From assembly GCF_000170835.1 (NCBI RefSeq), contig NZ_ABCP01000020.1:1-62154 (forward strand): a stretch of DNA of 62,154 bases. Direction: 5' to 3'. Below, piece after piece: positions 1 through 9,337 of this stretch. The notes beneath the pieces are model-generated. The model searched no databases. It saw only the letters and a program-made list of their open reading frames with translations, and was not told where the DNA came from. The position numbers were made by a program, and so were the translations under genes. Origin of the DNA: Marinobacter algicola DG893 (GTDB taxonomy: Bacteria; Pseudomonadota; Gammaproteobacteria; Pseudomonadales; Oleiphilaceae). How positions within the stretch are numbered: position 1 is the stretch's first letter; each line of letters starts with the position of its first letter.

Positions 1-60
1 CAGTCACGATGGGCACCCGGCCACGGATGCCATCCTGTTTTGGATTAAGAGTAGACTAAA

Positions 61-93
61 ACCTGTGAGCAACTCACAGGTCAAAGGTTTTTT
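61..93 (+). terminator. Rho-independent terminator
   Basis: A perfect 9-bp stem (ACCTGTGAG at 61-69 and CTCACAGGT at 73-81) with a 3-nt loop is followed by a run of six T at 88-93. On the + strand it would end a gene entering from the left. The first 48 bases can be read in more than one frame, so that gene cannot be named. On the minus strand a shorter T run follows the stem, so it may also end the leftward gene at 93. Confidence 0.7.
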
Positions 94-413
94 CAGGAAG
101 AGGCGCTTTTAGCTCGAAGGAAGGTGCCACAGGCCTTGCATTGGTCCGGGGCCATCAGCTTGGCCTGCCAGCCAATCTTTTGCCCGCAGGCGGGACATGC
201 AAGACGCAGTTGCAGAATGATAATAGGGGTAACTAACGCAGCAATCAGAAGCCCGAGCGGCCCCCAGCTGTCGCCACTGGACAGCCCTAGCTGGCTACTG
301 AAGACCAGAACAATGACCAGCGAGAAGAACGCGAAAATGAAGTAACGCTTATTCCAGGCTTCCCACCGTCGCAGACGAACATCCTGTTCCGACGTCAGAT
401 ATCTTGAACTCAT
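93..413 (-). CDS. Small membrane protein with C-terminal zinc ribbon
   Basis: A 106-residue protein of unknown function. Two hydrophobic segments (about residues 25-43 and 51-72) are followed by a cytoplasmic tail with two CxxC pairs (CPAC and CKAC) about 18 residues apart, which suggests one bound zinc. The ATG at 413 is chosen over an upstream TTG at 443 because AAGGTG lies at a normal distance before it. It is the last gene of the leftward run beginning at folE, but a 58-bp gap separates it from the preceding gene and nothing ties its function to that run. Confidence 0.7.
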   Translation of the reverse strand: MSSRYLTSEQDVRLRRWEAWNKRYFIFAFFSLVIVLVFSSQLGLSSGDSWGPLGLLIAALVTPIIILQLRLACPACGQKIGWQAKLMAPDQCKACGTFLRAKSASS

Positions 414-471
414 TAAACCGCACCTTGAAAACGAATACGGCAATAGTGGTGAATTGCGGCACTCATTTCAA

Positions 472-2733
472 TCAGCTACCAACCGGCGTGTCGATTTCCA
501 GCAAACCAGCACTCAGTGCCCGCTCCAGTTCGCCTGCCGGAATCGGGCGGCTGATCAGGTAACCCTGAATCAAATCGCAGCGGTGATTCTTGAGGAAGGT
601 CAGCTGCTCATGGGTTTCCACGCCTTCTGCCACCACCTGAATGCCCAGGTTATGGGCCAGGTTAATCACCGCGCGGGTAATCACCGCGTCGTCGTGGCGC
701 TCGGTAACGTCGGTAATGAAGGAACGATCGATCTTCAGCAGATCCACCGGGAAATCCCGCAGGTAGCCCAGCGAAGAGTAACCCACACCAAAGTCATCAA
801 TGGCCAGGTGCACACCCAGCTTGTGGAGCTTGGTCAACTGGTTCAGATTGTGCTCGATATTCTGGATGAAGATCTCTTCGGTCAGCTCCACCTCCAGCCG
901 GCTCGCGGGAACGCCATTGCTCTCCAGCGCTTCCTGGATATGATCGACAATGCTTTCGTCATCCAGCTCACGCCCAGAGAGATTCACCGCGATACGCAGA
1001 TGGGAGTACGGGCCTTTCTGCCACTTCGCCAGTTGCCGACAGGCGGCCATAACCACCCAACGACCGATGTCGGTAATACGGCCGCTTTCCTCCGCCAGGG
1101 GAATGAAGTCCACCGGCGGTAACAGGCCACGGCGAGGATGCTGCCAGCGGATCAGCGCTTCCACGCTGTTAATGGAAGAGTCGTTGAGATCCAGTTGGGG
1201 CTGGAAATAGAGCACGAACTCGTCGTTGGCCAGCGCGTGGTTAAGATCCTTGTCCAATTCCAGGCGCATGACCTCCCGGTCCTGCATGCCTTCGGTGTAG
1301 AACTGGTAGGTGTTGCGGCCCTGCTCCTTGGCCCGGTAGAGCGCCACATCGGCATTGCGCAGAAGGGTATCGGCATCGAGGCCGCTTTGAGGATAGACAG
1401 CCACCCCCATGGTGGCAGTGATGCTATGTTCCTCACCCTGCACAGCAAATGGCTCTTCAAAGCACTGCTTGATCTGGCCCAGCAGATTGATCACATCGTC
1501 GATATTCTCAACATGCTGTTGGCACACCATGAACTCGTCGCCGCCGGAATAGGCCACCATCACTTTTTCGTCACTGAGGGCATTCAGGCGTTCAGCGACT
1601 TTGATGAGCAGTTCGTCGCCGAATTGATGGCCGAGGGAATCGTTAAGCATCTGGAAACGGTCCAGGTCGATCATCACCAGTGCTGCCTGGCGCATCTGAC
1701 GGTCGGCGATGCTCAGGGTGTGCGCCAGATCTTCCATGAAGAAGCGGCGGTTGGCCAGGCCGGTCAGCGCGTCGGTGGTTTCCAGGCGAGCGAGATCCTT
1801 TTGCACAGCCTGACGTTGGCTGATTTCCGCATCCAGCTCCTGGCGGGTTTTCAGCAGTGCCCGGTTGCGCTTGAGAGTCAGTTGCACCAGAAGTGTGGTA
1901 AGGCTGGTCAGCAAGCCCATGAACAGCATGACGACGAAGGTCACAAATGGCCAGCGGCTGCGTTGTTCCTCAACCCACGAGATGGATGGGGTTACCGCCA
2001 GTGTCCAGTCGAGTGTTGGCAGGTCAACATCGAGGGTGCGAGAGAAACGGGAGTCGGTATCCATTGAACCGTTGAGCTCGTAGGCGGGGTCACCTTTTTC
2101 TCTGATTTCGATGTGGAAGGAGGTCAGGGCTCGGTTGGAAAGCATGTGGCTGGCCAGGGTTTCCATCCGGAAAACGCCGGCGATAAAGCCGTTGTTGGCA
2201 TCGCCGGTGAATATGGGCGCGTAGATGACCATACCCTTGCCGCCCTGTTTCAGGTTCACAATGCCGGAGATATCGAGGTTCCCGGTGGTCTTTGCCTCAA
2301 GCAGTGATGCCCGTCGTTCCGGAGAGAAGGCCACATTGAAACCAATGGCGTCTTCGTTACCTTCGACCGGCATCATCCAGCGGATGATATAGTCGCGGTC
2401 AATCCATTCAATCGCCTGGTAGACACCAAAATCCGACAGATATCGGCGGGCGTCTTGCTCCCAGATCTCTTTTGGCATGTTCGGTAAGGCTTCAAATCGT
2501 TTCGCCATACGGCTGATGGAGTTGGCGTGAACAAGGAATTCCCGCTCCAGCCGCTTTGCCATGGAACTGGCCTCGCTGCCGAGATTGGACTGGATTTGGG
2601 TGTGCTCCTGCTTTTCGATGCCGTACTGCAATACCAGGGCGATTCCCAGGAATACCAGGAAAATCAGTACTGGAAATGCCGGATTCAGCAGTCCCCTCAC
2701 GAACAGGGTTAGCGCTGATGCAGGTTTGTCCAC
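472..2733 (-). CDS. CHASE-GGDEF-EAL cyclic-di-GMP protein
   Basis: An inner-membrane cyclic-di-GMP enzyme of 753 residues. One N-terminal membrane helix (about 13-33) is followed by a periplasmic CHASE-type sensor (about 75-220), a second helix (about 263-288), a GGDEF domain and an EAL domain. The GGDEF motif is intact (SGGDEF near 395), but the RxxD inhibitory site five residues upstream is absent. The EAL domain keeps EAL (near 524) and DDFGVGYSSL, so it is probably an active phosphodiesterase. Which activity dominates cannot be told from sequence. The start is a GTG with GGAG seven bases upstream. It follows the HD-GYP gene by 53 bp on the same strand, so two cyclic-di-GMP turnover genes are adjacent. 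Confidence 0.92.
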   Translation of the reverse strand: MDKPASALTLFVRGLLNPAFPVLIFLVFLGIALVLQYGIEKQEHTQIQSNLGSEASSMAKRLEREFLVHANSISRMAKRFEALPNMPKEIWEQDARRYLSDFGVYQAIEWIDRDYIIRWMMPVEGNEDAIGFNVAFSPERRASLLEAKTTGNLDISGIVNLKQGGKGMVIYAPIFTGDANNGFIAGVFRMETLASHMLSNRALTSFHIEIREKGDPAYELNGSMDTDSRFSRTLDVDLPTLDWTLAVTPSISWVEEQRSRWPFVTFVVMLFMGLLTSLTTLLVQLTLKRNRALLKTRQELDAEISQRQAVQKDLARLETTDALTGLANRRFFMEDLAHTLSIADRQMRQAALVMIDLDRFQMLNDSLGHQFGDELLIKVAERLNALSDEKVMVAYSGGDEFMVCQQHVENIDDVINLLGQIKQCFEEPFAVQGEEHSITATMGVAVYPQSGLDADTLLRNADVALYRAKEQGRNTYQFYTEGMQDREVMRLELDKDLNHALANDEFVLYFQPQLDLNDSSINSVEALIRWQHPRRGLLPPVDFIPLAEESGRITDIGRWVVMAACRQLAKWQKGPYSHLRIAVNLSGRELDDESIVDHIQEALESNGVPASRLEVELTEEIFIQNIEHNLNQLTKLHKLGVHLAIDDFGVGYSSLGYLRDFPVDLLKIDRSFITDVTERHDDAVITRAVINLAHNLGIQVVAEGVETHEQLTFLKNHRCDLIQGYLISRPIPAGELERALSAGLLEIDTPVGS

Positions 2734-2786
2734 AACGTACTCCGATTATGAATTGACTGAACAGCGTATCGGCCGAACTCACCTCA

Positions 2787-4094
2787 TTATGAGGGATAAA
2801 CGCGATGACCTGTTACCAATTGCTGAACCCTGTTCTCCAACGAAATCCCGAAAGCGCCATCCGGCAAAGGATGGTTTATCGCCAGTTGTTCATCGGCTGT
2901 CGGGTTTGCCAAGTCAACGATCCGAGGCGTGACCGGTTTTTTGTTGGCATCCATCAGTATCTCAATCCTGGGTTTGAGTTTTTTGCCGGGATGTACGGCC
3001 ACAATCAAGGCCACTTCTCCGCTATTGAGCTCCACTAGTGTTCCGGGTGGATAAATGCCCACCATGCGAATAAAGGCTTCTACCATGTCTGCATCGAACT
3101 GCCTGCCGCGATTTCGATACAACACCCGGATGGCGTCAGACGCCGGAATCCCGTCGCGGTAGCATCGGTCGCTGGTCATGGCATCGAATGCGTCAACAAT
3201 GGAGACCAGACGTGCAAAGCGGCTAATCTGCCATTCCTCCAGTTGCTGCGGGTAGCCGCGGCCATCCAGGCGCTCATGGTGGTGACGGGTCACGTCCCCG
3301 ATAATCGGGTCCAGATTCGGGTCAGACTTCAGCAGCTCATAGCCGAACGTCGTGTGTTGTTGCATGATCGCATATTCAGCCGGGCTCAGAGCGCCAGGTT
3401 TATTAAGAATTTCGTCAGGAACCTTAAGCTTGCCCAGATCGTGAAGCAGTCCGCACATACCGGCAGTTTCCAGGTCCTCTTCGGGAAGGCCCAGAAAACG
3501 CGCGAAGGCTACGGTGAAAATGGCTACCCGCAGGCAGTGTTCGGCGGTATAGGCGTCTCTGGACTTGATACGGCTCATCCAGAACATCGCACTGGCGTTG
3601 GCTTTGACGCTTTCAACGCACTCCCGGATAACCGGGCGGGCGTCCTGCAGGTTCAGGTCGTTGCCCTGCTCAATGGCAAGGGTAATCTGTTCCACGAACG
3701 CCTGGGTTTTTCCCCAGACACGATTGGCGCGGGGAATTTCTTCCGCCAGGGAGCGGGTTTCCGGAAGCGGGTTTGCCGTGCGCTGCTTGTGGCTGGTGAC
3801 TCTTGCGAGGGCCTCCGCCAATACGTGCTCGTCGCCTTCAACCAGTGCCCATTCGCAGTACTGACGGAGTATGCGAGCCTGATGGTCGTTGTCTAAAGTG
3901 AATCCCTGGAACAGCACAGGCACTTCGGTCCACGGGCGGTCCAGCTTGACGATGCGCATTCCGTAGGTCAGCAAATCGACCGGCAGACGGACGCGGTCGA
4001 CTCTGGTTTGAGCATCAGGGTCATACAATCCTGCCTGCGAGCGGGCGATTGGTTTTCGTGAAGGAGGTTTGCTGGTTTTACGTCGGAACCACAT
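2787..4094 (-). CDS. HD-GYP domain phosphodiesterase with DUF3391 N-terminus
   Basis: A cytoplasmic 435-residue protein. The N-terminal third resembles the DUF3391 module often fused to HD-GYP domains. The HD-GYP domain (about 145-330) shows HDLGK near 217 and HHERLDGRGYP near 270, the signature of cyclic-di-GMP phosphodiesterases. No transmembrane or receiver domain is seen, so DUF3391 is presumably the regulatory part. ATG start at 4094 with a weak ribosome site. It lies 52 bp downstream of the CoA-binding protein gene and upstream of the CHASE-GGDEF-EAL gene. Confidence 0.9.
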   Translation of the reverse strand: MWFRRKTSKPPSRKPIARSQAGLYDPDAQTRVDRVRLPVDLLTYGMRIVKLDRPWTEVPVLFQGFTLDNDHQARILRQYCEWALVEGDEHVLAEALARVTSHKQRTANPLPETRSLAEEIPRANRVWGKTQAFVEQITLAIEQGNDLNLQDARPVIRECVESVKANASAMFWMSRIKSRDAYTAEHCLRVAIFTVAFARFLGLPEEDLETAGMCGLLHDLGKLKVPDEILNKPGALSPAEYAIMQQHTTFGYELLKSDPNLDPIIGDVTRHHHERLDGRGYPQQLEEWQISRFARLVSIVDAFDAMTSDRCYRDGIPASDAIRVLYRNRGRQFDADMVEAFIRMVGIYPPGTLVELNSGEVALIVAVHPGKKLKPRIEILMDANKKPVTPRIVDLANPTADEQLAINHPLPDGAFGISLENRVQQLVTGHRVYPS

Positions 4095-4146
4095 GGCTCT
4101 GCCAGTCTTCTGATTGTCTGACTCGATTATGGCAGAAGTGTTGTCT

Positions 4147-4560
4147 TCAGAACAGGCGAGGGATTTCCTGCTTGGGGCATCGGTCCATGACCACGGTTAT
4201 GCCGGCATTTTCCGCTCTGCGGGCCCCGGTTTCGTTGATGACACCGATCTGCATCCAGATAACCGGTATGCCCTGTTCTATGGCGGCATCGATAACCGGG
4301 TCGGTGTGGTTCGGTGCGAGGAACAGGTCCGCCATGTCGATCGTCTCGGGAACGGATGCAAGATTGGGGTATACGGTTTCGCCTAATAGTGTCTTGCCCG
4401 CCAGCCGCAGGTTTACCGGGATCACCCGGTAGCCACGCCCCTGTAGGTAGGCCATTACTTCATGGCTCGGACGATGGGGCTTGTCACTGGCGCCCACAAG
4501 CGCAATCGTGTGGACGGTTTCCAGAACTTTGCGCAGTTGTTCAGGGCTGTTTCGGGGCAT
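4147..4560 (-). CDS. CoA-binding domain protein (YccU-like)
   Basis: A 137-residue stand-alone Rossmann-fold protein of the CoA-binding (YccU) family. Visible features are the N-terminal VGASDKPHRPSHEVMAYL stretch, GYRVIPVNL after the first beta-alpha unit, and DLFLAPNHTDPVIDAAIEQG in the second half, the usual family pattern. The physiological ligand and role of these small proteins are not established. It is 14 bp downstream of folX and probably cotranscribed with folE-folX. Confidence 0.85.
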   Translation of the reverse strand: MPRNSPEQLRKVLETVHTIALVGASDKPHRPSHEVMAYLQGRGYRVIPVNLRLAGKTLLGETVYPNLASVPETIDMADLFLAPNHTDPVIDAAIEQGIPVIWMQIGVINETGARRAENAGITVVMDRCPKQEIPRLF

Positions 4561-4574
4561 GCGATGTCAACTCT

Positions 4575-4955
4575 TCAGGAATCCCGGTGCGCCTCAAGAC
4601 GAACGGACACCGATTCGGCATAGCGTAGCGCATGGGGTTTGTCGATTTCCACCGCCGCCCAATGAACCGCTTCGTGCTCCATGACAATACTGAGCACCTC
4701 GTGGGTCAGCCGTTCCAGCAGGGCAAAACGGTTGCCGTCCACGTGGCCGATGATCTGCTTGGTAATGGTGCGGTAGTTCAATGCCGCGCGAATATCATTT
4801 TCGTAAATGGCGGCCGCGGCATCGTAGGTCAGACAGACGTTGATCAGCACATCCTGCTGATTGTTGATCTCTTCTTCCTTGATGCCGATATACGCGCGCA
4901 GCAGCAAATCCTTGATGCGTACGGTTGCCTTGTGATTTCCGGTCACTGCAGTCAT
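4575..4955 (-). CDS. folX: Dihydroneopterin triphosphate 2'-epimerase
   Basis: FolX interconverts 7,8-dihydroneopterin triphosphate and dihydromonapterin triphosphate in pterin synthesis. The 126-residue protein shows [34 protein letters not shown] and the [14 protein letters not shown] tail, close to E. coli FolX and unlike FolB, which lacks this tail. ATG start with AGGAG six bases upstream. It lies 26 bp downstream of folE, whose product chemistry directly supplies its substrate, which supports an operon. Confidence 0.93.
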   Translation of the reverse strand: MTAVTGNHKATVRIKDLLLRAYIGIKEEEINNQQDVLINVCLTYDAAAAIYENDIRAALNYRTITKQIIGHVDGNRFALLERLTHEVLSIVMEHEAVHWAAVEIDKPHALRYAESVSVRLEAHRDS

Positions 4956-4981
4956 CTGATCTCCTGGTCAACAGTGGGTGT

Positions 4982-5548
4982 TCAGCGATCCCGAATCAGC
5001 GTCAGGAACTCAGTCCGCGTGGCTTGTGACTTGCGGAACTGGCCCAGCATCATTGAGGTTTTCATGCGGGAATTCTGTTTTTCAACGCCACGCATCATCA
5101 TGCACATATGTTGTGCTTCAATAACCACGGCCACGCCCTTGGCGCCAGTGACCGTCTCGATAGCCTCGGCGATCTCGCGAGTCAGGTTTTCCTGGATCTG
5201 CAACCGGCGAGCGTACATGTCGACGATACGGGCAAACTTGGACAGGCCGAGCACCTTGCCACTGGGCAGGTAGGCAATGTGACATTTTCCGATGAACGGC
5301 AACATGTGATGCTCGCACATGCTGTATAGCTCTATGTCCTGAACCACCACCATTTCGTCCATGGCGGACTCAAAAACCGCGTTGTTGACCAATGTATCCA
5401 GGCTTTGCCTGTAACCCTGGGTCAGGAACTGCATGGCCTTGGCTGCCCGTATGGGGGTGTCCTGAAGTCCCTCGCGATCAGGGTTTTCGCCCAGGCCTGC
5501 AATGATCTGCTGAAAATGGCTGGCCAGGTCGTCGAGCTTGTTGGTCAT
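4982..5548 (-). CDS. folE: GTP cyclohydrolase I
   Basis: FolE converts GTP to 7,8-dihydroneopterin triphosphate, the first step of folate and pterin synthesis, as a cytoplasmic zinc-dependent homodecamer. The 188-residue protein has the zinc-binding MCEHHMLPF motif, the active-site region [20 protein letters not shown] (nearly the full family pattern) and the second metal-ligand region [14 protein letters not shown]. It is the first gene of the leftward folE-folX run, and 194 bp separate it from the divergent hydrolase gene. Confidence 0.96.
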   Translation of the reverse strand: MTNKLDDLASHFQQIIAGLGENPDREGLQDTPIRAAKAMQFLTQGYRQSLDTLVNNAVFESAMDEMVVVQDIELYSMCEHHMLPFIGKCHIAYLPSGKVLGLSKFARIVDMYARRLQIQENLTREIAEAIETVTGAKGVAVVIEAQHMCMMMRGVEKQNSRMKTSMMLGQFRKSQATRTEFLTLIRDR

Positions 5549-5742
5549 AGTCGCTTCCGGTTAAATGAGTCAGTTCAGGGCGAAAGCTTAAGGGAATTTG
5601 CCCGCACCCTCCAGATTTACGACCATACAGGGCGAAAAGACCACCCCGGAACGCTCTGGTTCGCAAATTGTCGGACCAGATCTGGCAGGGACCATTGGAT
5701 TGATTTAGAGTTTCAGTTTCAGGCTGGTTTCAGGAAACCGCA

Positions 5743-6657
5743 ATGGAACAGGTAATACCGGGAGTTCGGGGTGCCGCCCCCGGCGCAGGGAATGCGACAC
5801 TGGAATGGTGGCAACAGGAGGGTAAGTGGTTTTCTTACGGCGGCCACGCTGTCTTCAGCAGAATGGCGGGCCAGGGCGATCCCGTGGTATTGCTGCATGG
5901 TTTTCCGACGGCCAGTTGGGACTGGAGCCGGCTGTGGCCAATGCTGCTGCAACATCACACCTTGTTCACTCTCGACATGCTGGGCTTTGGCTTTTCCGAT
6001 AAGCCGTCGCTATACGATTACAGCATCGAAGACCAGGCCGACATGTTCGAAGGCTGGATCGCCGGTTTGGGATTGAAGAAAGTCAGTTTGTTCGCCCATG
6101 ATTATGGCGGCAGTGTCGCCCAGGAACTGTTGGCCAGGGATCAGGAAGGGCTACTGCCTTTCTCCATTACCCGGGTCGGCTTTCTTAACGGAGCCCTGTT
6201 CCCGGAAGTTCACAGCCCGCTGTTAATCCAGAAGCTCCTGGGAAGCCCCCTCGGTGGCCTGATCAGTCGCGGCCTCACCCGTCGCACCTTCGAGCGCAAC
6301 TTCCGGCGTCTGTTCGGACCGGAGAACCCGCCGTCACGAAAAGATATGGATGACTTCTGGTATCTGTTGACCTACAACAACGGCCGCGGAATTCTGCATA
6401 ACCTGATCCACTTTATGGAAGAGCGCCGTTGCCATCGTAACCGCTGGGTAGGGGCCTTACAGAAGGCAGAACAGCCAATGAGGCTGATCTCGGGTGTTGT
6501 CGACCCGGTGTCCGGTTCCGCCATGGCCAGACGTTATCGGGAACTGGTGCCGAACGCGGATGTGGTGAGCCTTCGCAACGTCGGCCACTACCCACATTTT
6601 GAAACCGCTGGTGAGGTGTATCGGGCGTGGCGTGACTTCTGCAAGCAGTCCGAGTGA
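5743..6657 (+). CDS. Alpha/beta hydrolase, epoxide hydrolase / dehalogenase type
   Basis: A 304-residue alpha/beta-fold hydrolase. HGFPTASWDWSRLW is the oxyanion-hole region. The nucleophile elbow reads AHDYGGSV with an aspartate (D120) rather than serine, as in epoxide hydrolases and haloalkane dehalogenases. The acid is likely in GVVDPVSG and the histidine in NVGHYPHFE near the C-terminus. No signal peptide is seen. ATG start preceded by AGGA at 7 bases. Monocistronic, divergent from folE. The substrate cannot be assigned. Confidence 0.85.
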   Translation: MEQVIPGVRGAAPGAGNATLEWWQQEGKWFSYGGHAVFSRMAGQGDPVVLLHGFPTASWDWSRLWPMLLQHHTLFTLDMLGFGFSDKPSLYDYSIEDQADMFEGWIAGLGLKKVSLFAHDYGGSVAQELLARDQEGLLPFSITRVGFLNGALFPEVHSPLLIQKLLGSPLGGLISRGLTRRTFERNFRRLFGPENPPSRKDMDDFWYLLTYNNGRGILHNLIHFMEERRCHRNRWVGALQKAEQPMRLISGVVDPVSGSAMARRYRELVPNADVVSLRNVGHYPHFETAGEVYRAWRDFCKQSE

Positions 6658-6669
6658 GGCCTGAAGGTG

Positions 6670-7740
6670 TTACAGGTCGTCGGCCAAAGCCCTGTTTTCA
6701 GTATCTTCGGGTGGCTGTTCGTGCAGCCTCCTGGCAGCACTGATCACTTGGTTACGGCCTCTCGCCTTGGCTTCGTAAAGTGCCTGATCCGCCCGGTTCA
6801 GCCAGACCGACCAGGTTTCACCCTTGCCCACTTCCGCCACACTCGCGCTGGCCGTGATCTGTATCCCTTCTACGAACGGGCGGGCACTGATGCTGGTCAG
6901 CAGTTCTCGCGCGACTTTGTCAGCGTCCTTCTGGCGGGTTTCCGGTAATACCAACATGAATTCCTCTCCGCCTATACGAAACAGGCGGTCGCTCTCTCTC
7001 AGCCGCCTGCCAATCCGCTGTGTCAGCTCCTGCAACACCTTGTCGCCGGCCAGATGCCCCCAACGATCATTGATCATCTTGAAGTAATCCAGGTCCAGCA
7101 ATATGAGGCTGGACACTCGTTCGTATCGCTCACGCATCTGAATCTGTCCGTTGAGGATGTCCGCCAATTGCGAGCGATTGAGGCAACCGGTCAGGGGGTC
7201 GGTGGTGGCCAGGCGAGTCAGTTCGACCTGCAGGCGGCCCACCAGCCAGGCGAAGATCATCACGAACAGGCAGGTCAGGCCGAGGGAAAAGGTAATGCGC
7301 CAGAAATCCGCTTCCGGAAACGTAATAAACGACACGACGGACATGCTGACTACAAACACGATATTGCTGGCGGTGGCCTCCTTCAACGGAAGCAAAAAGA
7401 ACAGCGCGGCAGCAGCCGGGTATGCCCAGTAGAGCCCGGCGTGGCCATTGATCAGGGTGGAGTACACCGCGCAGACCACCGCCAATGTTGGGAACAGGCG
7501 TCCCTGGAGAAAATAGATACCGCGGAACCGAAGGAACGCAATAACGGCCACCGCATTCAGGCAGAACAGCACCAGAAGTGACGCCAACAGCCCATTACCC
7601 TTTTGCCATTGCACCATGACCAACGGAGCGACGGCAATAAAAGCCCAGAAATGCAGGTGATAAACGATCTGACGCTTGAAACCGATCACTGCAAGGGTGG
7701 GGTTGGTGGCCAGGTTGTCTGTAGTGGCAAGAGGATTCAC
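6670..7740 (-). CDS. Membrane diguanylate cyclase (GGDEF)
   Basis: A 356-residue cyclic-di-GMP synthase. The N-terminal half has about six hydrophobic segments, an integral membrane input module without a recognised name. The C-terminal GGDEF domain has the active variant GGEEF (near 255), and RESD lies exactly five residues before it, so the product-inhibition I-site is present. The start is taken as GTG at 7740, with GGGAG seven bases before it. A GTG at 7773 is in frame, but a purine-rich AAGGA directly abuts it without spacing. It converges on the hydrolase gene with a 12-bp gap. Confidence 0.88.
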   Translation of the reverse strand: MNPLATTDNLATNPTLAVIGFKRQIVYHLHFWAFIAVAPLVMVQWQKGNGLLASLLVLFCLNAVAVIAFLRFRGIYFLQGRLFPTLAVVCAVYSTLINGHAGLYWAYPAAAALFFLLPLKEATASNIVFVVSMSVVSFITFPEADFWRITFSLGLTCLFVMIFAWLVGRLQVELTRLATTDPLTGCLNRSQLADILNGQIQMRERYERVSSLILLDLDYFKMINDRWGHLAGDKVLQELTQRIGRRLRESDRLFRIGGEEFMLVLPETRQKDADKVARELLTSISARPFVEGIQITASASVAEVGKGETWSVWLNRADQALYEAKARGRNQVISAARRLHEQPPEDTENRALADDL

Positions 7741-7915
7741 AGCACACTCCCGCTGTTTGTGGTGGGCCCGCACTCCTTGATCCGGGCTTTTTCAAAGTCT
7801 AGCACGGCCTTCATGGGAAGGTAGTTGGTTTTACACCTTTCAATGCGTGCTAATCGCGCTCTGGTTGCTGGGAGCCCAGTTCGCTAAACTGGCGGGCTCG
7901 GAACAAGGAGCCGTT

Positions 7916-9010
7916 ATGAGCGCAGTACATACCCGTTATCCCGCATTGACTGTCCGCGCCGGTCGCCGCGCTTTTGAGCGCTTGCGGGAGCAACCGTTTA
8001 CAGCGGGCGACGTGCATGTCATCCCGGGAGCTGCCGGGGGGCCCAAGGCACTGGGCATATCCGGGCTGGACAAGGCCATTTTCGGGGATTTCCTGCCTGG
8101 CGTTCCACAGGAACGCTCGCTGATAGGCTCCTCCATCGGTAGCTGGCGGTTTGCCGCGGTGGCCTCGACGGATGACCCCAAGGCGCAACTGGCCCGGCTG
8201 GCGGATCTCTACACATCCCAGCGCTTCGCCAAAGGCGTCAGCATGGCGGAAGTCAGTCGCAAGAGTGTGTTGTTTCTGGAAGAACTGCTGGCAGGCCACG
8301 AAGACCATATTCTCAATCATCCCTGGTACCGCCTGAACGTGGTTGTGGTTCGCAGCCGCGGCATGCTGGAGCACGATACCAGGGGGCGCCTCAGCCTGGG
8401 CCTGATGAATGCCATCAGTGCCAACATGGTCAGCCGTCGACATCTGGGCCGGTTCATGGAGCGGGGCATCATCCACGATGCGCGAGTGAAAGCGCCCCTG
8501 GCCAAGCTGGTGGATTTTCCCAGCCACGAGGTGCCCTTGAGCCGCGATAACCTGATGTCAGCGCTGCTCGCGTCTGCGTCCATACCCATGGTGATGTCCG
8601 GCGTCCGCAATATTCCCGGTGCCCCTGATGGGTTATATCGGGACGGCGGCCTGCTGGATTACCATCTTGACCTGCCGTACGAACAGCCCGGGGTGATCCT
8701 CTATCCCCACTTTACCGACAAGGTGGTTCCAGGCTGGTTCGATAAAACCCTGCCCTGGCGTCGGGGCGATGCCACCCGACTGCAGGATGTGCTGTTGGTG
8801 TCACCCTCCCCGGAATACCTGGAATCCCTGCCAGACAGGAAACTGCCGGACCGCAAGGACTTCGAGCGCTACATCGGAGACGACGCTGGCCGCGAGCGCG
8901 CCTGGCGCAAGGCGATTGCCGAAAGTGACCGGTTAGGCGATGAGTTCATGGAACTGGTGGTGTCCGGCCGTCTGAAGGATGTCATGCGGCCTCTGAATGG
9001 GAAGCGTTGA
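7916..9010 (+). CDS. Patatin-like phospholipase family protein
   Basis: A 364-residue protein of the patatin family of serine acyl hydrolases. The oxyanion loop is GAAGGPKALG (about 38-47). The nucleophile elbow is GSSIG with Ser73, and the catalytic aspartate lies in YRDGGLLDYH. Both dyad residues are therefore present, although the spacing around the elbow differs from classical ExoU-type patatins. The ATG at 7916 is selected because AAGGAG precedes it by seven bases, while an open frame continues upstream to 7847 without such a site. No signal peptide or membrane segment. Substrate unknown. Confidence 0.85.
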   Translation: MSAVHTRYPALTVRAGRRAFERLREQPFTAGDVHVIPGAAGGPKALGISGLDKAIFGDFLPGVPQERSLIGSSIGSWRFAAVASTDDPKAQLARLADLYTSQRFAKGVSMAEVSRKSVLFLEELLAGHEDHILNHPWYRLNVVVVRSRGMLEHDTRGRLSLGLMNAISANMVSRRHLGRFMERGIIHDARVKAPLAKLVDFPSHEVPLSRDNLMSALLASASIPMVMSGVRNIPGAPDGLYRDGGLLDYHLDLPYEQPGVILYPHFTDKVVPGWFDKTLPWRRGDATRLQDVLLVSPSPEYLESLPDRKLPDRKDFERYIGDDAGRERAWRKAIAESDRLGDEFMELVVSGRLKDVMRPLNGKR

Positions 9011-9079
9011 GCGCAGGCAACAAGCTCCGCTTTGACTATACTGCCCCTGAAGACAAAAGAATAAAGCAGGGGCTAACCC

Positions 9080-9337
9080 ATGACTGATGACAAGCCGGAA
9101 ATACCCAGAACCACGCCGTGTTCAGTGCTGGTCGAGGGCGGCAAGAACTACTTCTGGTGCGCCTGTGGCCGCAGTAACAGCCAGCCATTCTGCGACGGTT
9201 CCCACAAGGGAACAGGATTTACGCCGGTTAAATACACGGCCGAAAAGAAGGAATGGGTGTGGTTCTGCGGCTGCAAGCACACCGGCAACCCACCATTGTG
9301 CGATGGCACCCACAAAACTCTGGATCAGGGCGCCTGA
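9080..9337 (+). CDS. CDGSH iron-sulfur domain protein, two motifs
   Basis: An 85-residue protein with two CDGSH-type zinc-finger motifs. The first is CACGRSNSQPFCDGSH and the second CGCKHTGNPPLCDGTH. In the family each motif's three Cys and one His hold a 2Fe-2S cluster, so this is a tandem-motif member with possible electron-transfer or redox-sensing function. ATG start with AGGGG upstream. Its last 13 bases overlap the 3' end of the convergent PAS sensor gene. Confidence 0.9.
   Translation: MTDDKPEIPRTTPCSVLVEGGKNYFWCACGRSNSQPFCDGSHKGTGFTPVKYTAEKKEWVWFCGCKHTGNPPLCDGTHKTLDQGA

Noticed and set aside
1..48. 3' end of an upstream gene
   Set aside because: More than one frame is open over these bases, so no gene can be assigned, although the terminator at 61-93 suggests one ends here.
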